Origin: Novosphingobium sp. CF614
GTDB lineage: Bacteria > Pseudomonadota > Alphaproteobacteria > Sphingomonadales > Sphingomonadaceae
Length of the DNA: 64,000 nucleotides
Reading direction: 5' to 3'
NCBI RefSeq assembly: GCF_900113255.1
Contig: NZ_FOOR01000006.1
Span: forward strand, 158,287-222,286
Below, piece by piece: positions 1 through 7,982 of the stretch. Each line of letters begins with the position of its first letter. Positions within the stretch are counted from its first letter, which is position 1. Both the position numbers and the translations under genes were made by a program. A model generated the notes under the pieces. That model searched no databases, had not been told where the DNA came from, and saw only the letters and a program-made list of their open reading frames with translations.

Positions 1-856
1 CTTGACCAGCAACCGCGTGGCGCCGCAGATCGAGGAGCGGATCATGGTCAGCCACGGCATCATGGACGGCGACAGCTTTTACACTTCGGCGGTGGCCGTC
101 GGCGTGCCCAACAGCCTGATTTCTCCTTTCGCCAAGGCGCTGTCGTTCGACTTCGATTTCCAGCGCGAAGTGGCCGCGGGCGATGCGTTCGAACTCGCCT
201 ATTCGCAGAAGGTCAATGCCCAGGGCGAAGCGCAGGGCGCGCCTACGCTGCTCTACGCCTCGCTGACGACGCAGACCAAGTCCGCCGCGGTCTACCGCTT
301 CCAGCAACCCGGCGGGCCCGAGGAGTGGTACGATGCGAGCGGGCGCACGGTGGCACGCTCGTTCATGCGCACGCCCGTCGACGGTGCGCACATCACCTCG
401 AAGTTCGGGATGCGCTTCCACCCGGTGCTGCACTATACCCGAATGCACAAGGGCGTGGACTTCGCCGCGCCGATCGGCACCCCGATTTATGCGGCCGCTC
501 CCGGCATCGTCAGCACCGCTTCGCCCAATTCGTGCGGCGGCAACTGGGTTATCATCGATCACGACAAGGGGATGCAGACCCGCTATTTCCATCTCAGCCG
601 CTATGCCGAGGGCCTGCATGCCAGCCAGCACGTCAATCAGGGCGAGACCATCGGCTATGTCGGCGTCACCGGCACCTGCACCACGGGACCGCACCTGCAC
701 TACGAGGTGCACATGAACGGCGGGGCGATCGATCCCCTCGGCATTCTCGCCGCCAACGACAGCAGCCAGCGCAAGATCCTGACCGGCTCCCAGCTCGCGC
801 AATTCGGGAAGGTGCGCGACCGGATCGACGTCAGCCGCGCGCAGGTTTCCCCTTGA
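1..856 (+). CDS. M23 family metallopeptidase, 5' truncated by window edge
   Basis: The C-terminal ~120 residues form a LytM/M23 zinc peptidase domain. It has the H-x3-D ligand motif (HKGVD) in 'MHKGVDFAAPIGTPIYAA' and the closing 'HLHYEVH' motif, which together with the first His and Asp make the zinc site. Such enzymes cut peptidoglycan cross-bridges in the periplasm or, when degenerate, activate amidases. Here the ligands look intact. The reading frame is open to the first base and no convincing start lies in the window, so the N-terminus (signal or membrane anchor, coiled coil) is missing. The segment before the peptidase domain (first ~120 residues) is the lead-in typical of DipM/MepM-like proteins. 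Its last 26 bases overlap the end of the convergent CPBP protease gene. Confidence 0.9.
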   Translation, partial: LTSNRVAPQIEERIMVSHGIMDGDSFYTSAVAVGVPNSLISPFAKALSFDFDFQREVAAGDAFELAYSQKVNAQGEAQGAPTLLYASLTTQTKSAAVYRFQQPGGPEEWYDASGRTVARSFMRTPVDGAHITSKFGMRFHPVLHYTRMHKGVDFAAPIGTPIYAAAPGIVSTASPNSCGGNWVIIDHDKGMQTRYFHLSRYAEGLHASQHVNQGETIGYVGVTGTCTTGPHLHYEVHMNGGAIDPLGILAANDSSQRKILTGSQLAQFGKVRDRIDVSRAQVSP

Positions 857-1775
857 CCCAAGGGCCAGCGGCGGTCGCGGTGGAGTTCGGCCAGGCCCCC
901 ACGGCGGTGAGCACGGCGACGAGCGCGATGACGGAGGAAAGGCTCGCGTTGAGCCCCTCGCTGGTCCCACCCCACCAGCCGGAGCCGGCCAGGTCGATGT
1001 TGAGCAGCGTTCCGAACGTGCCCGATCCCGGGTTTGGGTAGAGCCCGAACAGCAGCTCCTCCGCCCAGTTCCACCCGAAGTGCAGGCCCCAGGGGAGCAG
1101 GAACGAGCCGGATTTCCGATAGGCCAGGCCGAACAGCAGCCCGCCCAGCAGCAGCGTCACGAAACTGAGCGGATCGCTGGCGGCGGCAATGAAGTGCAGC
1201 GCGGCGAAGAGCAGCGCCGCCGCGCCCAGCGCCGGCCATGCGCCCCAGCGCCGTTGCAGGTCGGCCTGCAGCCAACCTCGGAAATAATATTCCTCCGCTC
1301 CGCTCTGGATCAGCAGCAGCACGGTTTCGAGCAGCAGCAGGCCCATGCCTTCCTTCGCGGGCATCCCCTCCTGCGCGGTGCCGGCGATCGCGCACAGCGC
1401 CGCCGAGACGGCCAGCGCCAGCACGCCGAGCCCCACCCCGCTTCCCGCCATCAACCCCCGGCGGGTTCCCAGCGGCACCGCGATGCGGCCCATCCGCACC
1501 GCCGCGTAGGCCGCCAGGGCCAGCAGGCCGAAGGTCGCGAGCGTGAACAGCGATTCGATCGCCGCCGCCGGCATCGCCGCGATCGCCGGGATTCGCAGCA
1601 GCAGGCCGAAGACATACGGCACGCCGAGCAGGACGGCGATGGCGGCGACGGAGGCCAGGACCAGGCTTGCCAGACCCCAGAGCGGAGTGGCCGGCGGAGT
1701 GGCCGGCGCACGCGCCGGTGGGCTTGGCGACGAATGGGAACCAGAACGAGCGGCGGCCAGTTGCGTGTCCTGCAT
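831..1775 (-). CDS. CPBP family intramembrane metalloprotease
   Basis: A 314-residue polytopic membrane protein with the CPBP (CAAX protease / bacteriocin-processing) signature. It has the Glu-Glu pair and Arg in 'GAEEYYFRGWLQ', then 'FAALHF', then 'LLPWGLHFGWNWAEE', which supply the Glu and His residues of the presumed metal site. Family members are Rce1-like proteases or partner proteins; the substrate cannot be told from sequence. The N-terminus is a Ser/Pro/Ala-rich cytoplasmic stretch followed by about eight hydrophobic segments. ATG at 1775 is preceded by a GGGAGAGA ribosome site. It is convergent with the M23 peptidase gene and divergent from the OmpA gene. Confidence 0.85.
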   Translation of the reverse strand: MQDTQLAAARSGSHSSPSPPARAPATPPATPLWGLASLVLASVAAIAVLLGVPYVFGLLLRIPAIAAMPAAAIESLFTLATFGLLALAAYAAVRMGRIAVPLGTRRGLMAGSGVGLGVLALAVSAALCAIAGTAQEGMPAKEGMGLLLLETVLLLIQSGAEEYYFRGWLQADLQRRWGAWPALGAAALLFAALHFIAAASDPLSFVTLLLGGLLFGLAYRKSGSFLLPWGLHFGWNWAEELLFGLYPNPGSGTFGTLLNIDLAGSGWWGGTSEGLNASLSSVIALVAVLTAVGAWPNSTATAAGPWVKGKPARG

Positions 1776-2000
1776 TCTCTCCCTCGACTTTCGCCGTTTT
1801 CAGTTGAGGGCGGTGATCGCACAAATTGATCGGCCGGCAAGCCAAATTAATTGCACGCTCATCTTGCAGGGTTCATGGTTGCCAAAGTCCGGTTTCATGA
1901 CAGGGTCAGTTAAGGCCTTGCGCAAAGGTTGTTTGCATTCCGGTCAAGGTTTATCAGCCAGGTGTCGAATCGATTTGGCGATGGATAGGGGAAGTCTGTC

Positions 2001-2711
2001 ATGTCTAAGGCTTCAATTGCGGCACTGATGGGCGTTTCCTTGTTTGCAGTCGCGCAAGTGGCCTGGGCGCAGGACGCCGCCGTCAGCGAGGACGAGGTCA
2101 AGTGTTTCGTTTCCGGGTGTGACGAGGCCAAGGCCGCGAATACGCGGAACGCAGGCCAGGCAAGCGCCGCCGATGATGACTGCATGGTCACCGGCGTCTG
2201 TCCGGTCGGGGAGACCCGGGGATTCCACCTTTCCACCGGCGCGCCGAGCGCCGGAAAGGTCCCCGCCAATGGTCCACGCCCCGCGAAGAGCGGCAATGCG
2301 GCACGCTATGTCAACACCAGCCGTCCCGCCGCCGCCCGCGCTTCGAGCGGTGTCGGCAAGATGGCCATGCCTTCGACGCGCAAGTCCCTCGACATGCGGC
2401 TGAGCTTCGAACTCGGTTCGGCCCAGCTGACTCCCGAAGCCCGCAACCAGGCCGACATTTTCGCGCGCCAGCTCAAGGAGAACGCGGGCACGCGCCAGTT
2501 CGTGATCGAGGGGCATACCGACAATATCGGTTCCCCCGCCTACAACCTGCGGCTTTCGCGCGACCGCGCGCAGGCGGTGGTGCAATATCTGGTCGATCAC
2601 GGCGTGCCGCAGGACAGGCTGCGCGCGGTCGGCTATGGTTTCCAGCATCCGCGCGACGGCACCAGCGCGTCGGATCCTGGCAATCGCCGCGTCGAGATCG
2701 TCCGGTACTGA
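2001..2711 (+). CDS. OmpA family peptidoglycan-binding protein
   Basis: A 236-residue exported protein. The signal peptide covers about residues 1-24 (hydrophobic 'ALMGVSLFAVAQVAWAQ', cleavage after AQ or WA). Residues ~25-125 are low-complexity linker containing two Cys-bearing segments ('CFVSGCDEA', 'CMVTGVCP'). Residues ~130-236 are an OmpA C-terminal domain, with 'EGHTDNIGSPAYNLRLSRDRA' carrying the Asp and Arg that bind diaminopimelate. It probably anchors the envelope to peptidoglycan. There is no N-terminal beta-barrel, so it is not a full OmpA. A ribosome site (GGGGAAG) lies just before the ATG. The paired cysteines in the linker suggest disulfides or a lost metal site; this is inference. 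Confidence 0.85.
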   Translation: MSKASIAALMGVSLFAVAQVAWAQDAAVSEDEVKCFVSGCDEAKAANTRNAGQASAADDDCMVTGVCPVGETRGFHLSTGAPSAGKVPANGPRPAKSGNAARYVNTSRPAAARASSGVGKMAMPSTRKSLDMRLSFELGSAQLTPEARNQADIFARQLKENAGTRQFVIEGHTDNIGSPAYNLRLSRDRAQAVVQYLVDHGVPQDRLRAVGYGFQHPRDGTSASDPGNRRVEIVRY

Positions 2712-2760
2712 TCGCTCGCGGGCGGGCGGTCCAGGCATGCTGGAACATCCGGTCCACCTC

Positions 2761-2841
2761 CGCTCGTCCTGAGCTGGTCGAAGGACACAGGCACCAAAAC
2801 CCTCGATAAGCTTGGGACTCGACAAGCCTGGGACGGGCGGG
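2761..2841. repeat. REP-like palindromic repeat pair (family 1)
   Basis: This lies in the 265-base gap between the OmpA-like gene and the small exported protein. The first arm carries TCCTGAGCTGGTCGAAGGA. The second, near 2806-2841, is an inverted, diverged copy (read on the minus strand it contains CCAGGCTTGTCGAG). The same TCCTGAGCTTGTCGAAGGA-type core recurs near 13801, 20007 and 38820. Confidence 0.7.
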
Positions 2842-2976
2842 GGAACAGTTGCGGCATAAACCGCGCGTCCCGCACGCTTCGTCCCTCCCGCGGGATGAAA
2901 ATCGCGGGTTGGTTCGTTGCTCACTTCGAAGCGCGGGCAATCGGGCCTTGCGTCGTTTCGAGAAGGGTAAACAGCC

Positions 2977-3333
2977 ATGAAGCACAGCACCATCTTTCGC
3001 CTCGCCCTTGCCGGACTGCTGGCGGCGCCGGCCACCGTCGCGCTGGCGGCTCAGCCGATGATGTACGAGGAGAGCGTTGCCCGCCACGAGGAATCGCGCA
3101 TCATCCAGTCGCCGATCGGGGGGATCGAGAACAGCAAGTGGTACGACTACCGTATCAACGTGACCGAAACGCAGAAGGAACTCGCCAGCGACCTGCGCCA
3201 TTCCACCGACATCGAGGATCAGCGCGACGCCTGGGGCGAATATGCGCATGAACTGAAGGACAATCGCCAGCACTACGTGAAGGCGATGGAGAAGAAGGGC
3301 TACCGCGTCCCGCGCGTCTATTTCGAGGATTGA
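2977..3333 (+). CDS. small exported protein of unknown function
   Basis: A 118-residue product with a clear signal peptide ('FRLALAGLLAAPATVALA', cleavage near residue 25). The mature part is about 93 residues, charged and helix-prone, rich in Glu, Asp, Lys and Arg with 'DYRINVTETQKELASDLRHSTDIEDQRDAW' character. It has no Cys, no membrane segment after the signal, and no motif I recognise. It is probably a periplasmic helical protein. It follows a repeat-bearing gap and stands alone, convergent with the SDR gene. The function is unknown. Confidence 0.75.
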   Translation: MKHSTIFRLALAGLLAAPATVALAAQPMMYEESVARHEESRIIQSPIGGIENSKWYDYRINVTETQKELASDLRHSTDIEDQRDAWGEYAHELKDNRQHYVKAMEKKGYRVPRVYFED

Positions 3334-3348
3334 ACCCGCCGATGGCGG

Positions 3349-4116
3349 CTACAAGCTGTAGCCGCCATCGCTGACGAGAACGGCGCCGGTGATCGTGGCG
3401 GCCGCGTCGGACAGCAGAAAGCCGATCTGCCCGGCAATCTCATCGGCCCCGGCAAAGCGGCCGAGCGGCGTCGCGATCCGGCCCATGGCGGCGATGGCAG
3501 CGTCCCGGCCGCCCTGTTCGGCAACCAGATCGCGAAACATCTCCACCTCGTCCCAGATCGGCGTATCGACACCGCCTGGAGCGATCGCATTGACGCGGAT
3601 GGCCCGGGAAGCTCCTTCCCTGGCGGCGACTTTTGCCAGTTGGATGACGCCCGCCTTGCTCACCGCATAGGCCGCCGTTCCCGGCTCCGCCTTCAAGCCG
3701 CTGACCGAGGCAGTGAGCACGATGCTGCCACCCGACCCGGTCCCCGACCCGATCATCGCGCGCATGGCGCATTGCAGCGACAGCAACATGCCGTCGAGAT
3801 TGGTCGAAAGCATGGCCCGCCATGCGGCAAAGTCGAGATCGACGACTGGCGCGGAGCCGGCGCGCCCGGCGTTGAGCACCGCGAGGTCGAGCCTGCCGCA
3901 CCGTTCGGCGAGCGCCGACCACAGCCGCGGATCGGCGACGTCGCCGGCGAACCGCAGGACTTCGCCGCCGGGGTCGAGCCGGTCGAGCCCGGCGGCGTCG
4001 AGATCGACCAGAATGAAGCGTGCGACGCCGCGCGACGCCAGCCAGGCGACGCAGGCCGCGCCGATGCCGGATGCCGCGCCGGTAACGAGCGCGGACTTGC
4101 CGTGGAAAGAGGGCAT
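3349..4116 (-). CDS. SDR family NAD(P)-dependent oxidoreductase
   Basis: A 255-residue classical short-chain dehydrogenase. It has a Rossmann glycine motif 'TGAASGIG' (residues ~12-19), Asp40-type end of beta2 ('LVDLDAAG', suggesting NAD preference), the 'NAG' motif (~82-84), and the catalytic Ser137 or Ser139 / Tyr150 / Lys154 in 'YAVSK'. The C-terminal 'GAVLVSDGGYSL' is the usual 'VDGG' end. The substrate is not predictable. ATG at 4116 has a well-spaced AAGGA, so I prefer it to the ATG at 4137, seven codons upstream. It neighbours an NtrC-like regulator gene in the same direction but about 130 bases away, so co-transcription is uncertain. Confidence 0.88.
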   Translation of the reverse strand: MPSFHGKSALVTGAASGIGAACVAWLASRGVARFILVDLDAAGLDRLDPGGEVLRFAGDVADPRLWSALAERCGRLDLAVLNAGRAGSAPVVDLDFAAWRAMLSTNLDGMLLSLQCAMRAMIGSGTGSGGSIVLTASVSGLKAEPGTAAYAVSKAGVIQLAKVAAREGASRAIRVNAIAPGGVDTPIWDEVEMFRDLVAEQGGRDAAIAAMGRIATPLGRFAGADEIAGQIGFLLSDAAATITGAVLVSDGGYSL

Positions 4117-4249
4117 GGGATTTCCTTTCGATGACATGGCCAGCGAACGGCAAGCCTGCCGTTCACGTGAGGAACGATCCGCCGAGGCGGTGTCACTGGA
4201 CCAAGTCTGGAAACTCCCGTAAAATCTGTTGGCGGGAATTATCGCGCGT

Positions 4250-5674
4250 TCAGGCGGCGTTGTCGATGCCCAGTTCGCTCAGCTTGCGGTAGAGCGTGGA
4301 GCGGCCGATCCCGAGTCGCCGCGCCACTTCGGTCATGCGGCCGCGATAGAGGCCGATGGCAAGGCGGATGACGTCCGCCTCGATCTCTTCCAGCGGGCGC
4401 AAGTTGCCGTCGGGCGTGTAAAGCATGACGCCGGAGCTTTCCTGCATCGGGTTGCCGGCGACGTTGGACGGGCCTGCGCCAAGGATGTTGAGAAGCTGTG
4501 GAAAGTCTTCCGAGGTCAGCGCATCGCCGTCGCAGAACACGGCGGCGCGAAACAGCACCGCCTGGAGCTGGCGCACGTTGCCGGGCCAGTCGTAGGCGGC
4601 CAGCAGCGAAAGCGCGCCATCGGTGATGCCCAGTTCGCGCAGGCCCGGCTGCTCGCCGATGCGGGCGAGGAAGAAGCGGGTGAGGGCGGGGATGTCTCCG
4701 GTGCGTTCGCGCAGCGGCGGCAGGAATACCTTGGTCGGCGAAAGCGCCTCCAGCAGCTCGGGCAGGAAGTGCCCTTCGCTGACGAGGTCCTGGAGCGGCA
4801 GGTTGCTGGCGGCGATCAGGCGCACGTCGATGCGGAACGAATGGCGGGCGCCGATCGGGCGCACATCGCTCTTGCGGATCGATTCGAGCAGGCGTTCCTG
4901 CACCGGGAGCGGCAGCCTATCCACTTCGTCCAGCGCAAGGGTGGCGCCGTCGCAGTGCTGAAGGGCGCCGATCTGGCGGTCGAAGGCGCCGGGGAAGGCG
5001 CCTTTTTCATGACCGAACAACACCGATTCCAGGGAATTGCCCGGCAGCCCGCCGATGTTGACGATCCTGAGCGGCATCTTCGCGCGGGCGGAAGCCGCGT
5101 GCATCGCCCGGATCAGCATTTCCTTGCCGGACCCGCTCTCGCCCTCGATCAGGACCGGACCGTGGCCGCGCGCCGCTTTCGCGGCGACGGCGAGCGCCTT
5201 GCGGAAGTTGGGCGAGGCCCCGATCATCGATTCGAAATCGGGGTTCGACGGCATCTTTTCCGTCAGCGGCGCCAGCTCGTCGCGCGGCGCCTCGCGCGTG
5301 GTGGCCGCCCGGAGCGCGTGCATCAGCCGATCGGGCGCGACCGGCTTCACCAGATAGTCGGCGGCCCCCGCGCGCATCGCCTCGACCGCGAGCAGCGGCG
5401 AAGTGCTGGCGGTGAGCATCAGGATCGGCAGGGCGGGACGGCGCGACTTCAGCTCCGCGATCAAGGCGCAGGCGTCCTCCCCGGGCACCCACTGGTCGAG
5501 GATGATGGCGGACAGCTGCATGCCCTGGCGCGTCCCGAGCGTGGCGATCGCGGTTTCCGCGTCGCGCGCGATGACCGTGCGCCAACCCTCGCGCGATGCC
5601 AGCGCCGAGATGAGCCGGCTCTGCGCCGGTTCATCGTCGATGAGCATGAGAAGGCGTTGGTCCAGGTCAGCCAT
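4250..5674 (-). CDS. NtrC-like response regulator with degenerate sigma54-activator motifs
   Basis: About 474 residues. The receiver domain covers ~1-120, with acidic pair Asp13/Asp14, probable phospho-acceptor Asp60 and Lys110. The AAA+ domain covers ~135-370, with Walker A 'GESGSGKE' near 178 and Walker B 'LALDEVD'. A Fis-type helix-turn-helix lies at ~435-474. Two features of a working sigma54 activator are altered. The GAFTGA loop reads GAFPGA (~225-230). The arginine-finger segment, normally of the form GxFRxDLxYRL, reads GHFLPELLEAL (~301-311) with neither Arg. It may therefore regulate without remodelling sigma54 polymerase. No histidine kinase gene adjoins it. The start is uncertain: ATG at 5713 would add 13 residues, and an AGGAGG lies between the two. 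Confidence 0.85.
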   Translation of the reverse strand: MADLDQRLLMLIDDEPAQSRLISALASREGWRTVIARDAETAIATLGTRQGMQLSAIILDQWVPGEDACALIAELKSRRPALPILMLTASTSPLLAVEAMRAGAADYLVKPVAPDRLMHALRAATTREAPRDELAPLTEKMPSNPDFESMIGASPNFRKALAVAAKAARGHGPVLIEGESGSGKEMLIRAMHAASARAKMPLRIVNIGGLPGNSLESVLFGHEKGAFPGAFDRQIGALQHCDGATLALDEVDRLPLPVQERLLESIRKSDVRPIGARHSFRIDVRLIAASNLPLQDLVSEGHFLPELLEALSPTKVFLPPLRERTGDIPALTRFFLARIGEQPGLRELGITDGALSLLAAYDWPGNVRQLQAVLFRAAVFCDGDALTSEDFPQLLNILGAGPSNVAGNPMQESSGVMLYTPDGNLRPLEEIEADVIRLAIGLYRGRMTEVARRLGIGRSTLYRKLSELGIDNAA

Positions 5675-5894
5675 TGTGATGCCGCTTCGCTCAGCCTCCT
5701 CGGGTCGGGGCATTCGGCATAGGCCAATCGGGTAAAGACGGAATTAAGCCTGAAATGGGGGGCTGGCCGCTCGCGGTGGAGGGTTCCGGCGAACCGTGCC
5801 GTCAGCACCGATAACGGTGGCTTCGCACTTGAGCCAAAGAGCCACCCCGGCTAGAGCGGTGCCGATCCAACGAAACCTCAGGGGAATAGAGTTC

Positions 5895-6020
5895 ATGGCT
5901 TCGGGCAACGACATGAAGGCGGCGCAGGCGACCTACAACACTTTCATCAAGGCCGCGACCTGGGGCACCGGCCTTTGCATCGTGGTTGTCGCGATCGTCG
6001 TCGGCCTGATTTCATCCTGA
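5895..6020 (+). CDS. aa3-type cytochrome c oxidase subunit IV
   Basis: A 41-residue protein: a short hydrophilic N-terminus ('MASGNDMKAAQATYNTFIK') and one transmembrane helix ('GTGLCIVVVAIVVGLIS'). Length, topology and the 'TYNTFIKAATWGT' pattern match the bacterial aa3 oxidase subunit IV family, a single-helix subunit wrapped around the oxidase core. In alphaproteobacteria this gene is often found just before the transhydrogenase operon, as here, rather than with the other cox genes. The stop is 15 bases before pntAA, so they are probably co-transcribed. I chose the ATG inside a longer open frame because the upstream part does not look like protein. Confidence 0.85.
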   Translation: MASGNDMKAAQATYNTFIKAATWGTGLCIVVVAIVVGLISS

Positions 6021-6035
6021 CCGGGAATTCTTGAA

Positions 6036-7187
6036 GTGACGGCTCCGCAGGGCCAACGGATCGCGGTTCTCAAGGAACGCGCGACGGGCGAGACACGCGT
6101 TTCGGCCACGCCGGAGACGGTGAAGAAGCTGATCGCCCTTGGCGCGCGGGTCGCGGTCGAGAGCGGGGCCGGCATCGCCGCCAGCATTTCGGACGAGGAC
6201 TACCGCGCCGCCGGGGCGGAAGTCGGCCTGGCCGACGCGGTGCTGGCGGGGGCGGACATCGTGCTCGGCGTGCAGGGACCCGATCCGGCGCAACTGGGCG
6301 CGGCAAAGCCGGGGGCCTGGGTGGTGGCGACGCTCGATCCGTTCGGCCAGGGCCCCGCCGGCGGGCGCGCGCGGGTCGACGCCTATGCCGCCGCCGGGAT
6401 CGAGGCGCTGGCCATGGAATTCATGCCGCGCATCACCCGCGCGCAATCGATGGACGTGCTCTCCAGCCAGTCGAACCTCGCCGGCTACAAGGCGGTGATC
6501 GCCGCCGCCGACATTTACGGCCGCGCCTTCCCGATGATGATGACCGCCGCCGGGACGATCAGCGCGGCCAAGTGCTTCGTCATGGGCGTGGGCGTCGCCG
6601 GCCTGCAGGCCATCGCCACCGCCCGGCGCCTGGGCGCGCAAGTCTCCGCGACCGACGTGCGCTCGGCCACCAAGGAGCAGATCCTCTCGCTGGGCGCCAA
6701 GCCGATCTTCGTCGAGAACGTCGCCGGGATCGAGGGCGAGGGCAGCGGCGGCTATGCCACCGAGATGTCCGAGGAATACCAGAAGGCGCAGGCCGAGCTG
6801 GTTTCGTCGCACATCGCCAAGCAGGACATCGTCATCACGACCGCGCTGATTCCCGGCCGCCCCGCCCCGCGCCTCATCACCCAGGCGCAGATCGCGACGA
6901 TGAAGGCCGGCAGCGTGATCTTCGACCTCGCCGCGCCGCAAGGCGGCAATGTCGAAGGTTCGATCGCGGACGAGGTGGTCGAGAAGCACGGCGTCAAGAT
7001 CATCGGCTATGCCAACACCCCCGCGCATCTCCCGGCGGACGCCTCGGCGCTCTATGCCCGCAACCTGCTGAACTTCCTCTCGGCGTTCTGGGACAAGGAA
7101 GCCGGCAAGCCGGTGCTGGACGAGGAAATCGGCGATGCGATCCGGCTGACGCGGGGCGGCGCCGTGGTGAACGCGAGGTTGCTGTGA
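6036..7187 (+). CDS. pntAA: NAD(P) transhydrogenase subunit alpha part 1
   Basis: 383 residues with a GTG start. This is the soluble domain I of proton-translocating transhydrogenase, which binds NAD(H) and passes hydride to NADP bound on PntB. The N-terminal alanine-dehydrogenase-like part ('KERATGETRVSATPETVKKL') and the nucleotide-binding part ('GVGVAGLQAIATARRLGAQVSATDVR', near 185-210) are clear. The 'EMSEEYQKAQAELVSSHIAKQDIVITTALIPGRPAP' segment is diagnostic. The alpha subunit is split from its membrane part, as in other alphaproteobacteria. Unusually, pntAB does not follow directly: about 500 bases holding a DUF559 gene and two inverted repeats separate them. Confidence 0.95.
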   Translation: MTAPQGQRIAVLKERATGETRVSATPETVKKLIALGARVAVESGAGIAASISDEDYRAAGAEVGLADAVLAGADIVLGVQGPDPAQLGAAKPGAWVVATLDPFGQGPAGGRARVDAYAAAGIEALAMEFMPRITRAQSMDVLSSQSNLAGYKAVIAAADIYGRAFPMMMTAAGTISAAKCFVMGVGVAGLQAIATARRLGAQVSATDVRSATKEQILSLGAKPIFVENVAGIEGEGSGGYATEMSEEYQKAQAELVSSHIAKQDIVITTALIPGRPAPRLITQAQIATMKAGSVIFDLAAPQGGNVEGSIADEVVEKHGVKIIGYANTPAHLPADASALYARNLLNFLSAFWDKEAGKPVLDEEIGDAIRLTRGGAVVNARLL

Positions 7188-7202
7188 GGAGTGAAAAGCT
7201 GA

Positions 7203-7259
7203 AAATCCTCCCCCATCGGGGGAGGGGGACCACCGCGAAGCGGTGGTGGAGGGGGCGCC
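7203..7259. repeat. left double-hairpin inverted repeat flanking the DUF559 gene
   Basis: Two adjacent stem-loops, CTCCCCCATCGGGGGAG and CCACCGCGAAGCGGTGG, end in a G-run and GGCGCC. The arrangement is mirrored, in opposite orientation, at 7628-7682. The two copies differ inside the stems in a way that keeps base pairing, which points to a conserved structure. Confidence 0.8.
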
Positions 7260-7281
7260 TCGGCGCGCCGTCTCGCAACTG

Positions 7282-7698
7282 ATGCGCGATCATACCGAAG
7301 AAGCGCTGAAAGCCGCCCGGAGGCTTCGCTCCGAAATGTCGCTGCCGGAAGTGCTCTTGTGGCGTGTCCTCCGCCAGCGTCCGCAAGGCCTGAAGTTTCG
7401 TCGGCAGCATCCCATCGGATCGTTCGTCGCGGATTTCTTTTGCGCGGGCGCCAAAACCGTCATCGAGATCGATGGGCTGTCTCACGACATGGGAAGCCGG
7501 CCCGCTCGTGACGTTTCCCGCGATGCGTGGCTACGTTCCTGCGGTCTCGAAGTGGTGCGAATCCCGGCGGCTGAAGTGCTGCGGGATGTAGACGGCGTCG
7601 CGCAATCGATCGTCGCGATGTGCGCGGCGCCCCCCCCTCCGTCAGCCCTGCGGGCTGCCACCTCCCCCGTCGGGGGAGGATCTGTTCGGAGCCTTTGA
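7282..7698 (+). CDS. DUF559 (endonuclease-like) domain protein inserted in the pnt operon
   Basis: About 138 residues. Residues ~1-112 match the DUF559 family, whose fold resembles Vsr/type II restriction nucleases: 'MSLPEVLLWRVLRQRPQGLKFRRQHPIGSFVADFFC' then 'TVIEIDGLSHD'. The Asp of 'VADFFC' and Glu/Asp of 'IEIDG' are the expected metal-binding acids. The last ~24 residues (Pro/Ala/Gly-rich, from 'APPPPSALRA') are encoded by the right-hand inverted repeat, so they are probably not an ancestral part of the domain. The stop overlaps the pntAB start (TGATG), making translational coupling possible. ATG at 7282 was chosen because the domain begins there; a GTG at 7243 lies in the left repeat. 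It may mobilise its own flanking repeats; this is inference. Confidence 0.85.
   Translation: MRDHTEEALKAARRLRSEMSLPEVLLWRVLRQRPQGLKFRRQHPIGSFVADFFCAGAKTVIEIDGLSHDMGSRPARDVSRDAWLRSCGLEVVRIPAAEVLRDVDGVAQSIVAMCAAPPPPSALRAATSPVGGGSVRSL
7628..7682. repeat. right double-hairpin inverted repeat flanking the DUF559 gene
   Basis: The inverted counterpart of the copy at 7203-7259. Read on the minus strand it gives CTCCCCCGACGGGGGAG, then CAGCCCGCAGGGCTG, then a G-run and GGCGCC, in the same order and spacing as the left copy. It lies inside the 3' coding end of the DUF559 gene and stops 15 bases before the pntAB start. Confidence 0.8.
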
Positions 7699-7982
7699 TG
7701 GACTTCATCTCGATCCTCTCGATCTTCGTCATGGCCTGCTTCGTGGGCTATTACGTCGTCTGGTCCGTCACCCCGGCGCTGCACACGCCGCTGATGGCGG
7801 TGACCAATGCGATCTCCTCGGTGATCGTGGTCGGCGCGCTGGTGGCGAGCGCGGCGGCGGGCAGTGCGACCTCGAAATGGCTGGGGCTGCTTGCGGTGGT
7901 GCTGGCTTCGGTCAACATCTTCGGCGGGTTCGCGGTCACGGCGCGGATGCTGGCCATGTACAAGAAGAAGGAGAAGAAGTGA
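7698..7982 (+). CDS. pntAB: NAD(P) transhydrogenase subunit alpha part 2
   Basis: 94 residues with three hydrophobic helices. This is the membrane part that is fused to PntA in Escherichia coli but separate here. Together with the helices of PntB it builds the proton channel (domain II). 'FGGFAVTARMLAMYKKKEKK' is the typical C-terminus. The ATG overlaps the DUF559 stop and has a GGAG six bases upstream. Its own stop overlaps the pntB start by one base, so the pair is translationally coupled. The short upstream in-frame extension is repeat-derived and was left out. Confidence 0.93.
   Translation: MDFISILSIFVMACFVGYYVVWSVTPALHTPLMAVTNAISSVIVVGALVASAAAGSATSKWLGLLAVVLASVNIFGGFAVTARMLAMYKKKEKK

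Noticed and set aside
7203..7682. Reading the repeats around DUF559 as rho-independent terminators
   Set aside because: They lack T-runs, lie inside a coupled operon and one lies in coding sequence; the mirrored double-hairpin layout fits a repeat element better.
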